A DNA stretch of 64,000 nucleotides from an uncultured Clostridia bacterium (lineage in GTDB: Bacteria; Bacillota; Clostridia; UMGS1883), in contig CANRCD010000004.1 of the NCBI GenBank assembly GCA_947629005.1, forward strand, positions 1 through 64,000, written 5' to 3'. Within the stretch, counting starts at the first letter, position 1. Every line of letters begins with the position of its first letter. Made by a program: the position numbers and the translations under genes. Positions 17,301-25,947 of this stretch are shown one piece after another. Under the pieces are notes generated by a model. The model was not told the DNA's origin. It made no database searches and worked only from the letters and a program-made list of their open reading frames with translations.

Positions 17301-17991
17301 GAACGCCGTACCCGTGCCGAATATCCTCGGCGACGCCTCCAACCCCGAGAGCTTTATAACCCCTGTGGACGTTTCCGCGCTGACGTTTAAAATAGACGGT
17401 TCGCACACCTCTAACGGCAAAGAGCTCACCCTTGTGCCGTTTTGGTCGGTGCACCACCAATTCCACAGCGTTTATTGGTACATGAACAGCGGCGGCGTTG
17501 ATGAATATGATATAAGGTTATACAAAGCGACGGTGGACTCCGTCGAGCCCGACGGCCAGCAGGACGAAGGGGGCCATAATGTGCAATATAAGGCCAATAA
17601 TGATAAGCATAACGGCGTGATTGACGGCGAGCGCTATTTCTGGCGCGACGCATGGGGAGTGGAGGGGGCCTTCTTCTCCTACGATATGGACGTTTTGCCT
17701 GAGGGGCAAAATTACCTCTACGCGGCCTACTGGGGCAGCGATGAGCCGTTCACGAAAGGCGGCGTCCTCTACGAGCGCGATTTTTCCATCTATATCGACG
17801 GCGAAAAAATTGCCTCGCAGACCATAAACAAAAATAAACCTGGCCGCCTTTACCGCGTGTTTTACGATATACCCGAAAGCCTCACCGCAGGCAAGGAAAA
17901 GGTGACCGTCAAATTCGCCGCGAACGGCGCGGATAAGTGCGCCGGCGGAATAACAAACCTGAGAATTGTAAAGGAAAAAATTGAGCAATAA
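14353..17991 (+). CDS. secreted beta-L-arabinofuranosidase, GH127/GH146-like (1212 aa)
   Basis: A secreted glycoside hydrolase removing beta-L-arabinofuranose from plant glycans. After a signal peptide (MKRAVCMALALCLAFPAFSS) comes a carbohydrate-binding-like module (about 40-255) and an Ig-like domain (about 258-335). The catalytic (alpha/alpha)6 region (about 435-1000) carries the zinc/nucleophile set: Glu748 and Cys750 (DAETCNTF), then Cys817-Cys818 (WWCCTGSGMENPG), one cysteine acting as nucleophile in the family. A DUF6805-like beta domain ends the protein (about 1065-1205). The ATG at 14353 has GGAG seven bases upstream; another lies two codons before. The binding and Ig modules recur in the glycosidase at 29490. 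A GC hairpin follows the stop. Confidence 0.9.
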   Translation: MKRAVCMALALCLAFPAFSSATEETEPLTEILIFDDAPYLLVGDNLYLSPDFGGPEGREAPQWYVGVNGGTDWDGKAPDPKTEANLVPLESVVKGSEGEANGKQAFYYSTGSALGPTGSDYFLCEFITDAQGSYWNGSRALLGYVPVEPNKTYYFSYCVSSWSSVANSSVRYGAINSENYCENAASGKIKWSGEGGVNVDQYGGENMTQKGSWTKKEAIITTGPDADYFFFNLYWLQDTNYVCVNRFTLREAEPASVDGIETPQPSRVYAGEAPALPSRLAVNFAGGSASASAELPVKWGPADTSRDGEIIVSGEVAVGGSVYPVEASVTVYSDSLSPDYTITKSLREREGELAADIGIRTDKTGGLLAALALYDASGRLSGVDAASAEGESELTLALPLPIEYGYTARAFVLDKTSLAPLSSAESEEVKIKEGGQFMSVSDVALLDGMFKTARDKNEDYLMAINPDRLLAPCLESVGMEPKAERYGGWESQGWAGWPANMGISGHSLGHWLSAVSTACVESERYGAELRRRLDYAVGELARIQQTTGNGYIGGLSPVPFEEVFAGNIGASGGFDLNGAWVPWYSVHKIYQGLIDAYSVAGNEQALDVVKKFADWAVEGTKNLSDEQMQQMLGVEHGGMNDVFAQLYALTGREEYLAAAVRFTHNAILGPLAAKRDELSGKHANTQIPKIIGAAAIYEQDGSRSDYKAASEFFWDRVVNHRSFVIGGNSNGEHFENDGLETLSIKDAETCNTFNMIKLTEHLFSWEHKAEYMDYVENALYNDILGSQDPETGNKMYFTSMLPGHFRIYGTPENSWWCCTGSGMENPGRYAKCIYYKDRDELYVNLYIPSQAVWRETGLTLRMETEFPYGDTVKIRVEKGSANAALHFRTPSWLAGDMGVSLNGEAVEAAAVDGYVTLRRDWNEGDEIELTLPMALSTYVSRDEENKVAFKYGPAVLAASFGEEAVGLNVRDMDTRVSELNLPANAVPVPNILGDASNPESFITPVDVSALTFKIDGSHTSNGKELTLVPFWSVHHQFHSVYWYMNSGGVDEYDIRLYKATVDSVEPDGQQDEGGHNVQYKANNDKHNGVIDGERYFWRDAWGVEGAFFSYDMDVLPEGQNYLYAAYWGSDEPFTKGGVLYERDFSIYIDGEKIASQTINKNKPGRLYRVFYDIPESLTAGKEKVTVKFAANGADKCAGGITNLRIVKEKIEQ

Positions 17992-17996
17992 GCCGA

Positions 17997-18018
17997 GGGG
18001 CGGCCCGCAGGCCGCCCC
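17997..18018 (+). terminator. GC-rich hairpin between GH146-like gene and addB
   Basis: A 9-bp GC stem (GGGGCGGCC/GGCCGCCCC, CGCA loop) lies 5 bp after the glycosidase stop. With no U-run it may act as a processing or attenuation hairpin and not a full terminator. Confidence 0.4.
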
Positions 18019-18046
18019 GCCTGCTGTAAAGAAAGGAGGCGGAGCC

Positions 18047-21000
18047 GTGAAAATAACTGTAATAACCTCGCCCGACCCGCGCGCCCTCGAGGCCGAAACC
18101 ATGCGGCTGATGAAACGCAGTTCCGCCGCGTCGAAGAACGGCGTCGTCGCCATCGTTCCCGACCAAAGCTCCTTTTCCGAGGAGGAGCGGCTGATAGGTG
18201 AATTCGGAGTTACGGGCCTCGGCAACCCCGAGGCGCTCAGCTTCAAGCGTCTGTTTTACAAGCTGCGCCCCTCGTTTCCCTCGGGGCGGCGGCGGCTGAC
18301 CGCCTCCGCGAGGGAAATGGCCGTAATGCACGCGCTCGCGGACATAAAGGCCGAGGATTTCCGCCTGTTCAGGGGCGTTGTAAAAAAGCGCGACCTGACC
18401 TCCACCGTAAGCGCCATGATAGCCGGTTTCAAGCGTTACGGAGTCACCGGCGAAAAGCTGCGCGCCGCCGAGGAAGGGCTCGAGAACGCCATGCCGCTTA
18501 AGCGCAAGCTGCATGACTGCGTTCTCGCCCTTGAAAGCTACAATTCGCTCATGGACAGCGGCTCCCTATGCGACGCCGACGACGATATGCAGGAACTGCT
18601 GCGTATACTGAGTCTGCCCAAGTGCCGCTTCTTTGAGGGGAAAACCGTGTGCATAAGCCATTTTTCCGACCTAAACGTACTTCAGCGCCGCTGCGTGGGG
18701 CTCATGGCCGCCCGCGCCGACAATGTGTTTGCGGCCGTCTGCTGGGACGACAGGCCCGAGTTCGCCACCACCGGCAAGCTCATCGACGGACTTGCCCGCG
18801 CCGCATACGATGTTGGCGCCGACTTTGCCCGTGTGGCCGTGCCCGCCGCGTCGGGCCGTCCGCCGCAGCTCGCCTTTCTTTCGGAGCATTTCTACGGCGG
18901 AGCCGAAGTCTGCCCCGTCCCCGCCGCCCCCGCAATCAGCCTGCACATTTCCCGCAACCCGTTCGAGGAGGTGCGCCGCCTTGCGGCGTCCATCTCAAGG
19001 GCCGTCCGCGGTGGGCTGCGTTACCGCGACATAACCGTGGCCGCCCGCAATGTGGAGGCGTACTCCGGTTATATAAAGCGCATTTTTCCAATTTACTCCA
19101 TTCCTGTCTTTCTTGACATGAAACGTCCGCTCGAACGCCACAGCGCGGCGCGGTTTCTGCTTTCGGCAATGGAGCTTGCGATTTACGGCTTCCGTCACGA
19201 AAATGTGTTTGCCTTTGCAAAGAACCCCTTCGCGCCCCACGGGGGCCGCTGCGGAGAGCTGGAGGACTACTGCGTCGAGGCGGGCGTGCGCTCGTGGAAC
19301 TGGGGCGAGGATTTCACCTTTATCCGCGGCTCGTATAATTCCAAAAGCTACGGCGCGGCCCCGCCCGCCGAAAACCTTGACGCGCTGAACGAGCGACGCC
19401 GCGAAATATGGGAACTCATCGAGCCTCTGCGGCTTTGCCTTTCAAAGGAGCGCGCCGGCGAGGATTTTGCCCGCGGCCTTTACGACTTTATTCTTAAAAG
19501 CGGCCTGCCCGAGAATTCCGAAAAGGCCGCCGTCTCTCAGGAGGAAAACGGCGACCCGCGCGGGGCCGCCGAGACGAGACAGGTTTACGACCTTCTGATA
19601 GATATTCTGGACGATATATACACCGTGTTCGGGAGCGCAACATTAACTCCCGAAGAGCTTTACGACGCCGTGAAAACGGCCTGCTCCGCCGTGCAGATAG
19701 GCGTTGTGCCGCCATCGGCGGACAGCGTCATCTTTGGCGACCCAGAACGCATGAAGGGCAGCAGCGACCGCGTGGTCTTTCTGCTGGGCCTTAACGAGGA
19801 CGTATTTCCGCGCAGCTTCTCCAACACCTCGATTTTTACCGAGGCCGAGGCCGAGCTCCTCAGCCGTGACTTTGGCGTGGAGCTGCCGCCGGGCGTGGCC
19901 GCCAAAACCGAAAATGAGAACTTCCTCGTCTACGAGGCGCTGTCCTCGGCAAAGGAGCGTCTTTGCCTGAGCTGCCCGATTGCCTCCGCCGACGGCGGCA
20001 GCCTGCGTCCGAGCCGCATAGTCAAGCGGGTGAGGGAGCTTTTCCCCAAGCTTATTGAGACCGAGGACGTCAGCTCTCCAGACGGCGAATATCTTTGCGT
20101 ATCCAAGCCCGCCGCCTTTCTCGAACTCGGCGCCGCCGTGGGCGAGGAGAGGCAGGGCGGCTTCTGGAACGCTCTGCGCGGCGTGCTTGCCGCCGACGCC
20201 GAGTACGGCCCGAGGCTCAGGGCAATTTTTGCCGCCCACAGCGCCGACGGCTCCGAGACCGAGCCCCTTGACGCGGAACTGCTAAAAAAAGCGCTTGGCG
20301 GCGAGCTCGCGCTCAGTCCCTCGTCGCTGGAGGCCTACGCCTCGTGCCCGTTCTCGTATTTCGCGCACAACGTACTGCGTCTGCGCGAGCTCACGCCAAT
20401 GAACATCAACCCGACCGACAGCGGTAATCTGCTGCATAACATCATTGACGGCTTCTGCGCCGTAGTGGCGCGCGAAAAGCATGGCGACTGGTCGGCTGTC
20501 AGCGACGATTACGCCGAAACGGCTTTTAAATCCGTCTGCGCCGAGATACGGCTCGGCCTGAGTCGTCAGATAGCCGCCGACCCGCGGCTTGCCGTGTCGG
20601 TTGCGAGAATAGAGCGAATGGCGAGGAAGTGTATAGAGGAAATACGCACCCAGATAGAGGAGGAGCTTTTCGTCCCCACAGGCGCAGAGGTAGTAATCGA
20701 CGAAAACGGCAGCGTCCCGCCCTCGCGCTTTGTCCTGCCCGACGGTAAAAGCGTGCGCTTTCGCGGCCGCATTGACCGCGCCGACATCCGACGGGGCGTT
20801 AAAATCGAGGAGGACGGCCGGACGAAGATTGTTGATCTTGTGCGGATAGTGGACTATAAGAGCAGCGGCAAGGAAATAAGCTTTAATAAGGTGCTGCACG
20901 GCCTTCAGCTTCAGCTTTTCGCCTATATGGACAGCTATCTTGAAGCCGAACCGCAAAGCCGTCCCGCGGCGGCGCTGTATTTCAACCTCACCGAAACGCC

Positions 21001-21358
21001 GGTCGAGGCCGAGATAGGCGGAGAGCCGCCCGAAAAGCGCGGCCGCTTTACCGGCGTCAGCGTCAAAGGCCGTATGGCCGAACGCAGGGGCGTGGCCGCT
21101 CTTGAGGAGAGAGAAATGAAAACCCTGCTGCGCTACGTGAAAAAAAGTATCAAGCGCACCGCCGAGCGAATATACGCCGGTGAGGTACCTGTTTCGCCGG
21201 TCCGCGCCGGCGGGAGGCTCAACTGCGACTTTTGCCCATACATGGGCGTATGCAAAATCGAGGACGGAGCCAAAGCGCGCAATATATCAAAGGATAACGG
21301 CCATGAGGCCATAGAGGAAATGGAAAAGGAACTGGAGGCGGACAGCTATGAAGCTTAA
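18047..21358 (+). CDS. addB: ATP-dependent helicase/nuclease subunit B, AddB (1103 aa)
   Basis: The AddB subunit of the AddAB double-strand-break resection enzyme (RecBCD equivalent). Visible are VAIVPDQSSFSEEERLI near the N-terminus, the helicase-like core with RVVFLLGLNEDVFPRSFS, and a C-terminal RecB-type nuclease (RIVDYKSSGKEISFN, then LQLQLFAYMDS). Cysteines in SLEAYASCPFSY and CDFCPYMGVC form the family [4Fe-4S] clasp. The GTG at 18047 is chosen because AAAGGAGG sits seven bases upstream. Unlike typical AddB, the N-terminus has no GxxGSGKT Walker A loop (it reads TSPDPRALEAETMRLM), so ATP binding here may be lost. It overlaps addA by 11 bp. Confidence 0.94.
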   Translation: MKITVITSPDPRALEAETMRLMKRSSAASKNGVVAIVPDQSSFSEEERLIGEFGVTGLGNPEALSFKRLFYKLRPSFPSGRRRLTASAREMAVMHALADIKAEDFRLFRGVVKKRDLTSTVSAMIAGFKRYGVTGEKLRAAEEGLENAMPLKRKLHDCVLALESYNSLMDSGSLCDADDDMQELLRILSLPKCRFFEGKTVCISHFSDLNVLQRRCVGLMAARADNVFAAVCWDDRPEFATTGKLIDGLARAAYDVGADFARVAVPAASGRPPQLAFLSEHFYGGAEVCPVPAAPAISLHISRNPFEEVRRLAASISRAVRGGLRYRDITVAARNVEAYSGYIKRIFPIYSIPVFLDMKRPLERHSAARFLLSAMELAIYGFRHENVFAFAKNPFAPHGGRCGELEDYCVEAGVRSWNWGEDFTFIRGSYNSKSYGAAPPAENLDALNERRREIWELIEPLRLCLSKERAGEDFARGLYDFILKSGLPENSEKAAVSQEENGDPRGAAETRQVYDLLIDILDDIYTVFGSATLTPEELYDAVKTACSAVQIGVVPPSADSVIFGDPERMKGSSDRVVFLLGLNEDVFPRSFSNTSIFTEAEAELLSRDFGVELPPGVAAKTENENFLVYEALSSAKERLCLSCPIASADGGSLRPSRIVKRVRELFPKLIETEDVSSPDGEYLCVSKPAAFLELGAAVGEERQGGFWNALRGVLAADAEYGPRLRAIFAAHSADGSETEPLDAELLKKALGGELALSPSSLEAYASCPFSYFAHNVLRLRELTPMNINPTDSGNLLHNIIDGFCAVVAREKHGDWSAVSDDYAETAFKSVCAEIRLGLSRQIAADPRLAVSVARIERMARKCIEEIRTQIEEELFVPTGAEVVIDENGSVPPSRFVLPDGKSVRFRGRIDRADIRRGVKIEEDGRTKIVDLVRIVDYKSSGKEISFNKVLHGLQLQLFAYMDSYLEAEPQSRPAAALYFNLTETPVEAEIGGEPPEKRGRFTGVSVKGRMAERRGVAALEEREMKTLLRYVKKSIKRTAERIYAGEVPVSPVRAGGRLNCDFCPYMGVCKIEDGAKARNISKDNGHEAIEEMEKELEADSYEA

Positions 21359-24300
21359 CGAATTTCAGCGGGCCGCCGTCGCAGAGCCCCCAAAAAACAT
21401 AACCGTAAGCGCTGCCGCCGGCAGCGGCAAAACTCAGGTGCTTGGCGAAAGAGTGCTTGCCCGCGTAACGGGCGAGCGCCCCGTGGATGTGAACCGTCTG
21501 CTCATTGTGACCTTTACCCGCTCCGCCGCGGCGGAGCTGCGCTCCCGCGTGGGCGCCTCGCTTAGCGAGGCCCTGCGCGCCGAGGCCGACCCCGACCGCC
21601 GCCGCGCCCTCGAAAGGCAGCTTGCCCTTCTGGGAGGGGCCGACGTCTGCACTATAGACTCGTTCTGCTACCGCCTTTTAAGGCAGAATTTCTTCAAAAT
21701 ACCGAATCTTTCCGGCGATTTTTCCGTCGGCGACGAGGAGGCAGTGCGCTCGCTCCGTGCCGACGTTCTGCGCGGGATAGTTGAAATGTTCAGCGCCGCC
21801 GCGGCCGAGAAAAGGGGAGAGGAACTCATTCCCGCCTACGCCGAAAAGGCCGCCGAGTTTGCCCGCCTTTACCCCGACGGCTCGGGCGACGGGATACTGG
21901 TCGGCTTCGAGCGGCTCAGCATGAACTACGGCTCGCCCAAGCGGGCTAACGACTTTACCGCCTCGAGGACGTCGGGAAAAAGCGACTATATAGACCTTGT
22001 CTACGAGCTCAAGCGCGGTATCGAGGCCGTGCCCGATCCCGAAAAATGGCTCGCGGACTGCGCCGCCGCCTGCGGCAAGGATTTTTCCGAAACGGCTCTC
22101 GGACGATACGCTGCCGAGGCGGCCTCCTCCATGGCCGCCGACGTGCTCTTTATGCTGAAAAACGCCGCGGGAGAGCTGAAAAATCCGAAAAACGCCGGTG
22201 TTTTCGCTTCCGCCATTGCCGCCATTGAAGCCCTGCCCCGCCCCGAAACCTACGCCGAGGCGCGGAAAATGCTTATGTCGAGGCCGCTGCTCGGCCTGCG
22301 CGTATCCGCCAAGGACACCAAAACCGCCAAGGGCGATCCCGCCGCGGCCGAGGTCATGAGCGGCGCGAGAAAAATATGGGACAAAACGGCGGAGCTTTTC
22401 GCGCCGGAACCCGAAAAAATTGAGACCTTCCGCGCCGAGATAGCCCCCGCCGCGGCCGCCCTTTGCGAGATGACGCGGCTGCTCATCTCGGGCGAGATAG
22501 CCCGAATGATGGAGAAAAAGACGCTCAGCTTTTCCGCCTGCGTACAGTTGGCGCTGCGTCTGCTCGTGAACCGCGACGGTTCCCCCTCCGAGACCGCGCT
22601 CGAACTGAGGGAGCTTTACGACGAGATATACGTCGATGAAGCGCAGGACGTCGATCCCCGCCAGCTCGCCATTTTTGAGGCCGTCAGCCGTGGCAGGCTG
22701 TTCATGGTCGGCGATGTGAAACAGAGCATTTACGGCTTCCGCCACGCCGAACCGGCGATTTTTAACAGCCGCTGCGCCGCTTCGGACGAGGGCAGCCGTC
22801 TTATACCCATGAATTTGAATTACCGTAGCTGCGCGGAGGTAATTAACACAGTGAACGGCGTTTTCCGCCGCCTGATAAACGAGAGCACCATGGACTCCGA
22901 CTATGCCTCGAGCCATGAAATGCTCCACGGCGAGGATTGGCTGCCCGAGGGAGGCGGGGCCGAGTTTATCTCCGTTGTGGACGCTGACAAGTCGGCGCGC
23001 AGCTATGACTTCGCGCTCGAGGCGCAGGCCGCCGCGAACAGGATAAACGAGCTGCTCGTATCGGGAATGACCGTATTTGATAAGGCCGCCGGCAGGATAC
23101 GCCCCATAATGAAAAAAGACATAATCGTGCTTATGCGCGCCGTGAAGGATGACGGCCCCCTGATGAGGAGAGCTTTGGAGGATAACGGTATCGCCGCTTA
23201 TTTTGACGGCGGCGAGGGATTGTATTCCAAGGCCGAGATATCTCCCGTCGTTGACGTGCTGACTCTGCTCGATAACGACGGCAGGGACATACCTCTTGCC
23301 GGAGCGCTCAGGAGCGTGATGTTCGGCTTTACCGAGAACGAGCTTCTCAAAATCCGCGCCGCGGGCGACGGTGGCTTCAGCGATGTGTTCCGCTCCCTTG
23401 CCGACCCGAACGACCCTCTCCACGCCGAGACGGCCGCGTCTCTCGACGACGCCGCCCTGCTCGAACGCTGCCTTGACTTCGGAGAAAAGCTTCGCCGCTG
23501 GCGGCGGGCCGCCGATTTCAGCCCTATCAGCGAGGTTGTCAACATGATTACCGCCGAAACAGGTTACTACTCCTCCGTGGGCGCAATGAAGGGCGGCGCG
23601 GGCCGCGCCAACCTTGACGCCCTCACCGACGCAGCCGAGGCTTTTGAGGCATCGGGACAGGGCGGACTTTACGGCTTCCTTGAGCACATTAAGCGTCAGA
23701 ATCTTTCGCCCACGCCCTCCGCCACGGAGGCAAAAACCCTTTCCGAGGCGATGGACGTGGTTCGCGTCATGTCAATACATAAATCCAAGGGCCTTGAGGC
23801 CCCAGTGGTTATGCTTGTGAAATGCTCCAAGCCGTTTGCGGCGCGCTCTCCGGACTGCGCCGTCAGCGCACGGCTGGGCTTTTCCATGGATTATGTGGAC
23901 GAGGAGGCCGGCTTCCTCCACCGCTCGCCGCTTTCGGCCCTGATTGGCCTTGAGCGCCGCATGAGGGAGCGCCGCGAGGAGATACGCTTGCTGTATGTGG
24001 CTATGACGCGCCCGAGACAGCGCCTTATCCTGACCGGATATTTCCCGAATGAAAAAGCCCTTGAGGCCGCGCTCGCGTACAGCGGCAGTCTTACCTCGGC
24101 GGGAGCTGTGTTTCTGACCGATAGCTACGCCAAAATGCTCGGTTCCTCCCTGGCAGATGAGTCGCTCTTTGCATTTAAGCGGCTTTCCGCCTCGGATGTT
24201 CGGCCGCCATCCCTTGCCAAAAAGCTCGGCTCCGCGCCGCTGGGCGAGGATGTGGCCGCGAATTTTGCCTCGCTTATGGGCTTCGACTACGAGTACCCTT

Positions 24301-24941
24301 ATCCGACAGATGTCCCCGCGAAGGTGAGCGTTTCGGCTCTTAGGGCCGCCCCGCCGGACGAGGACGCCGCCGAAAGCGAGTTCAGCGCGGCGCAGACGTA
24401 CTTCCCGCCGCTTAAAAAGCCTGCATTTCTGGTGGGCGAGCGTCCGCCCACACCGGCTGAAATGGGCACGGCTTATCACTCCGTCATGGAGCGGCTGGAC
24501 TTCTCCCGTCCCGCCCGAGAGCAAATCGACGCTTTGGCTAAGCTTGGCATAATTTCCGAAGCGGAGCATAAGCTAATCAATGTGGAAAGCGTGGACGCTC
24601 TGCTTAACAGCCCTCTCGGCGCGCGTATGCGGGCGGCCGAGCTTCGCCGAGAAGCTCCGTTTATGATAAATCTGCCCGCGGGAGAGCTGGGCGAGGGCTT
24701 CCCCGCGGCTTCGGGCGAAACCGTGGCTGTGCAGGGAATTATTGACTGCTGGTTCATTGAGGGCGATACCGCCGTGATTGTGGACTATAAAACCGACCGA
24801 TACGAATCGCCGTCCGAGGTTGCGCAAAAATATAAAAAGCAGTTGGAATATTACTCGAAAGCTATTAAAATGAAATTTTCTGACAAAAAAATTCAAAAAT
24901 ATCTTTACTTATTTTATAAAGGTGATATAATAGAGGTATAA
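21348..24941 (+). CDS. addA: ATP-dependent helicase/nuclease subunit A, AddA (1197 aa)
   Basis: The UvrD-type helicase and nuclease subunit of AddAB. It has Walker A AAAGSGKT (residues 22-29), motif Ia LLIVTFTRSAAAELRSR, Walker B YVDEAQDVD (about 427-435), FMVGDVKQSIYGFR (motif III), MSIHKSKGLEAPVVML (motif V) and LLYVAMTRPRQRL (motif VI). The C-terminal RecB nuclease is complete: TAYHSVMERLDF, then VQGIIDCWFIEGDTAVIVDYKTDR (catalytic Asp and Lys) and QLEYYSKAI. Length matches the family. Its start overlaps addB, as in most Firmicutes. A 43-bp gap follows before the Ser/Asp-rich membrane protein. Confidence 0.97.
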   Translation: MKLNEFQRAAVAEPPKNITVSAAAGSGKTQVLGERVLARVTGERPVDVNRLLIVTFTRSAAAELRSRVGASLSEALRAEADPDRRRALERQLALLGGADVCTIDSFCYRLLRQNFFKIPNLSGDFSVGDEEAVRSLRADVLRGIVEMFSAAAAEKRGEELIPAYAEKAAEFARLYPDGSGDGILVGFERLSMNYGSPKRANDFTASRTSGKSDYIDLVYELKRGIEAVPDPEKWLADCAAACGKDFSETALGRYAAEAASSMAADVLFMLKNAAGELKNPKNAGVFASAIAAIEALPRPETYAEARKMLMSRPLLGLRVSAKDTKTAKGDPAAAEVMSGARKIWDKTAELFAPEPEKIETFRAEIAPAAAALCEMTRLLISGEIARMMEKKTLSFSACVQLALRLLVNRDGSPSETALELRELYDEIYVDEAQDVDPRQLAIFEAVSRGRLFMVGDVKQSIYGFRHAEPAIFNSRCAASDEGSRLIPMNLNYRSCAEVINTVNGVFRRLINESTMDSDYASSHEMLHGEDWLPEGGGAEFISVVDADKSARSYDFALEAQAAANRINELLVSGMTVFDKAAGRIRPIMKKDIIVLMRAVKDDGPLMRRALEDNGIAAYFDGGEGLYSKAEISPVVDVLTLLDNDGRDIPLAGALRSVMFGFTENELLKIRAAGDGGFSDVFRSLADPNDPLHAETAASLDDAALLERCLDFGEKLRRWRRAADFSPISEVVNMITAETGYYSSVGAMKGGAGRANLDALTDAAEAFEASGQGGLYGFLEHIKRQNLSPTPSATEAKTLSEAMDVVRVMSIHKSKGLEAPVVMLVKCSKPFAARSPDCAVSARLGFSMDYVDEEAGFLHRSPLSALIGLERRMRERREEIRLLYVAMTRPRQRLILTGYFPNEKALEAALAYSGSLTSAGAVFLTDSYAKMLGSSLADESLFAFKRLSASDVRPPSLAKKLGSAPLGEDVAANFASLMGFDYEYPYPTDVPAKVSVSALRAAPPDEDAAESEFSAAQTYFPPLKKPAFLVGERPPTPAEMGTAYHSVMERLDFSRPAREQIDALAKLGIISEAEHKLINVESVDALLNSPLGARMRAAELRREAPFMINLPAGELGEGFPAASGETVAVQGIIDCWFIEGDTAVIVDYKTDRYESPSEVAQKYKKQLEYYSKAIKMKFSDKKIQKYLYLFYKGDIIEV

Positions 24942-24984
24942 TATCCAAGGTCTGCGCTCTGCGCGGGCCGGAAAGGTAAGAGAT

Positions 24985-25815
24985 ATGGCGACAAAAAGAA
25001 AGAAAAGGAAAAAGAACAAGGGCCTTATCGGCGTAATGATCGTGCTTGGGGCGCTGCTGGTATTTATGATATCATTCATAATTGCCTATATGGTGTTCTC
25101 AAGCCGCGACGCTCAGGAACTTCACATGGACGATGAGGGCGGCGCCACGATAAAGCTCAGCCAGACAGTCGGCGGCGATGACGACGTCATTGCCGCCGCC
25201 GATGGCGGCGAGGCTGCCGGTGACGATATGGAGGAGCTCTTTGCCGACAGCACGGGCGGCGATCTCATATCCAAGGCCTCCGCTTCTTCCGCTAAAACAG
25301 GCGGCGCCTCCTCGTCAAACAACAGCTCGAAAAACAGTTCAAATACATCAAAAAAAAGCGGCGACAATGACGACGATGATGACGACAGGCCGTCCTCAAG
25401 CAAAAAATCGTCCTCATCCTCCGGCTCGGGCAGTTCTTCGTCAGGCCGTTCTTCGGGCGGCGATGACGACGACGGCAATGACGGCAGGACCTCGGCGTCC
25501 TCCAAGTCGGGCTCGTCCGCGGCGGCGAAGGCGGTAGAGTCGAGGAACGGCGACGACGATGATGACGGCGAAAAAGCGTCCTCGTCCAAGGCTTCATCCT
25601 CGAAGGCTTCATCGGAGGATTCGCAGAGCTCAGCCGACAGGAGCTCGTCCTCCTCGTCCGGCTCATCACGTGAAAGCTCGTCATCCGAGAGAAACGACAG
25701 CTCGGACAGAGACGATGGCTCGTCATCTTATGAAAGCAGCTCGTCCTCTTCTTCGTCCTCCTCGTCTTCCTCGTCCTCAGACGAAGGAGCCGGTGACAGC
25801 GGTGACGGAGAATAA
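24985..25815 (+). CDS. Ser/Asp-rich single-pass membrane protein (276 aa)
   Basis: I do not recognise a family. A short, very basic cytoplasmic N-terminus (ATKRKKRKKNKG) precedes one membrane segment (about 15-36, IGVMIVLGALLVFMISFIIAY), so about 235 residues should lie outside. The exterior is low complexity: long Ser runs alternate with Asp/Asn/Glu-rich patches and some Lys/Arg, much like Sdr-type stalks of Gram-positive surface proteins, but with no LPXTG signal. Highly charged disordered spacer, cell-wall-spanning or calcium-binding roles are possible. It sits just downstream of addA and ends at a strong terminator. Repetitive DNA makes length changes likely. Confidence 0.7.
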   Translation: MATKRKKRKKNKGLIGVMIVLGALLVFMISFIIAYMVFSSRDAQELHMDDEGGATIKLSQTVGGDDDVIAAADGGEAAGDDMEELFADSTGGDLISKASASSAKTGGASSSNNSSKNSSNTSKKSGDNDDDDDDRPSSSKKSSSSSGSGSSSSGRSSGGDDDDGNDGRTSASSKSGSSAAAKAVESRNGDDDDDGEKASSSKASSSKASSEDSQSSADRSSSSSSGSSRESSSSERNDSSDRDDGSSSYESSSSSSSSSSSSSSSDEGAGDSGDGE

Positions 25816-25838
25816 ACCTTACATAAATCAGAAAATCA

Positions 25839-25874
25839 GCGCGGCAGCCCGCATTGGGCCGCCGCGCTTTTGCT
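25839..25874 (+). terminator. terminator after Ser/Asp-rich gene
   Basis: A GC-rich imperfect stem (GCGCGGC-GCCC with GGGC-GCCGCGC around GCATT) is followed by TTTTGCTTT. Confidence 0.75.
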
Positions 25875-25880
25875 TTATTA

Positions 25881-25909
25881 TTGAAAAAAATATCGAAATT
25901 TGATATAAT
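25881..25909 (+). promoter_or_regulatory. invertase promoter
   Basis: TTGAAA (25881-25886), 17-bp spacer, TATAAT (25904-25909), 39 bp before the recombinase ATG. Confidence 0.75.
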
Positions 25910-25947
25910 GACATATTGCAGCCCGAAATAAATAAGGAGGGATAAGT

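Noticed and set aside
21678-23687. 669-codon antisense open frame over addA
   Set aside because: AddA motifs are unambiguous on the plus strand; the minus frame is low-complexity and unlike any family.
25122-25726. Antisense frames over the Ser/Asp-rich gene
   Set aside because: They arise from repetitive TCC/GAC codons read in reverse and lack start signals.
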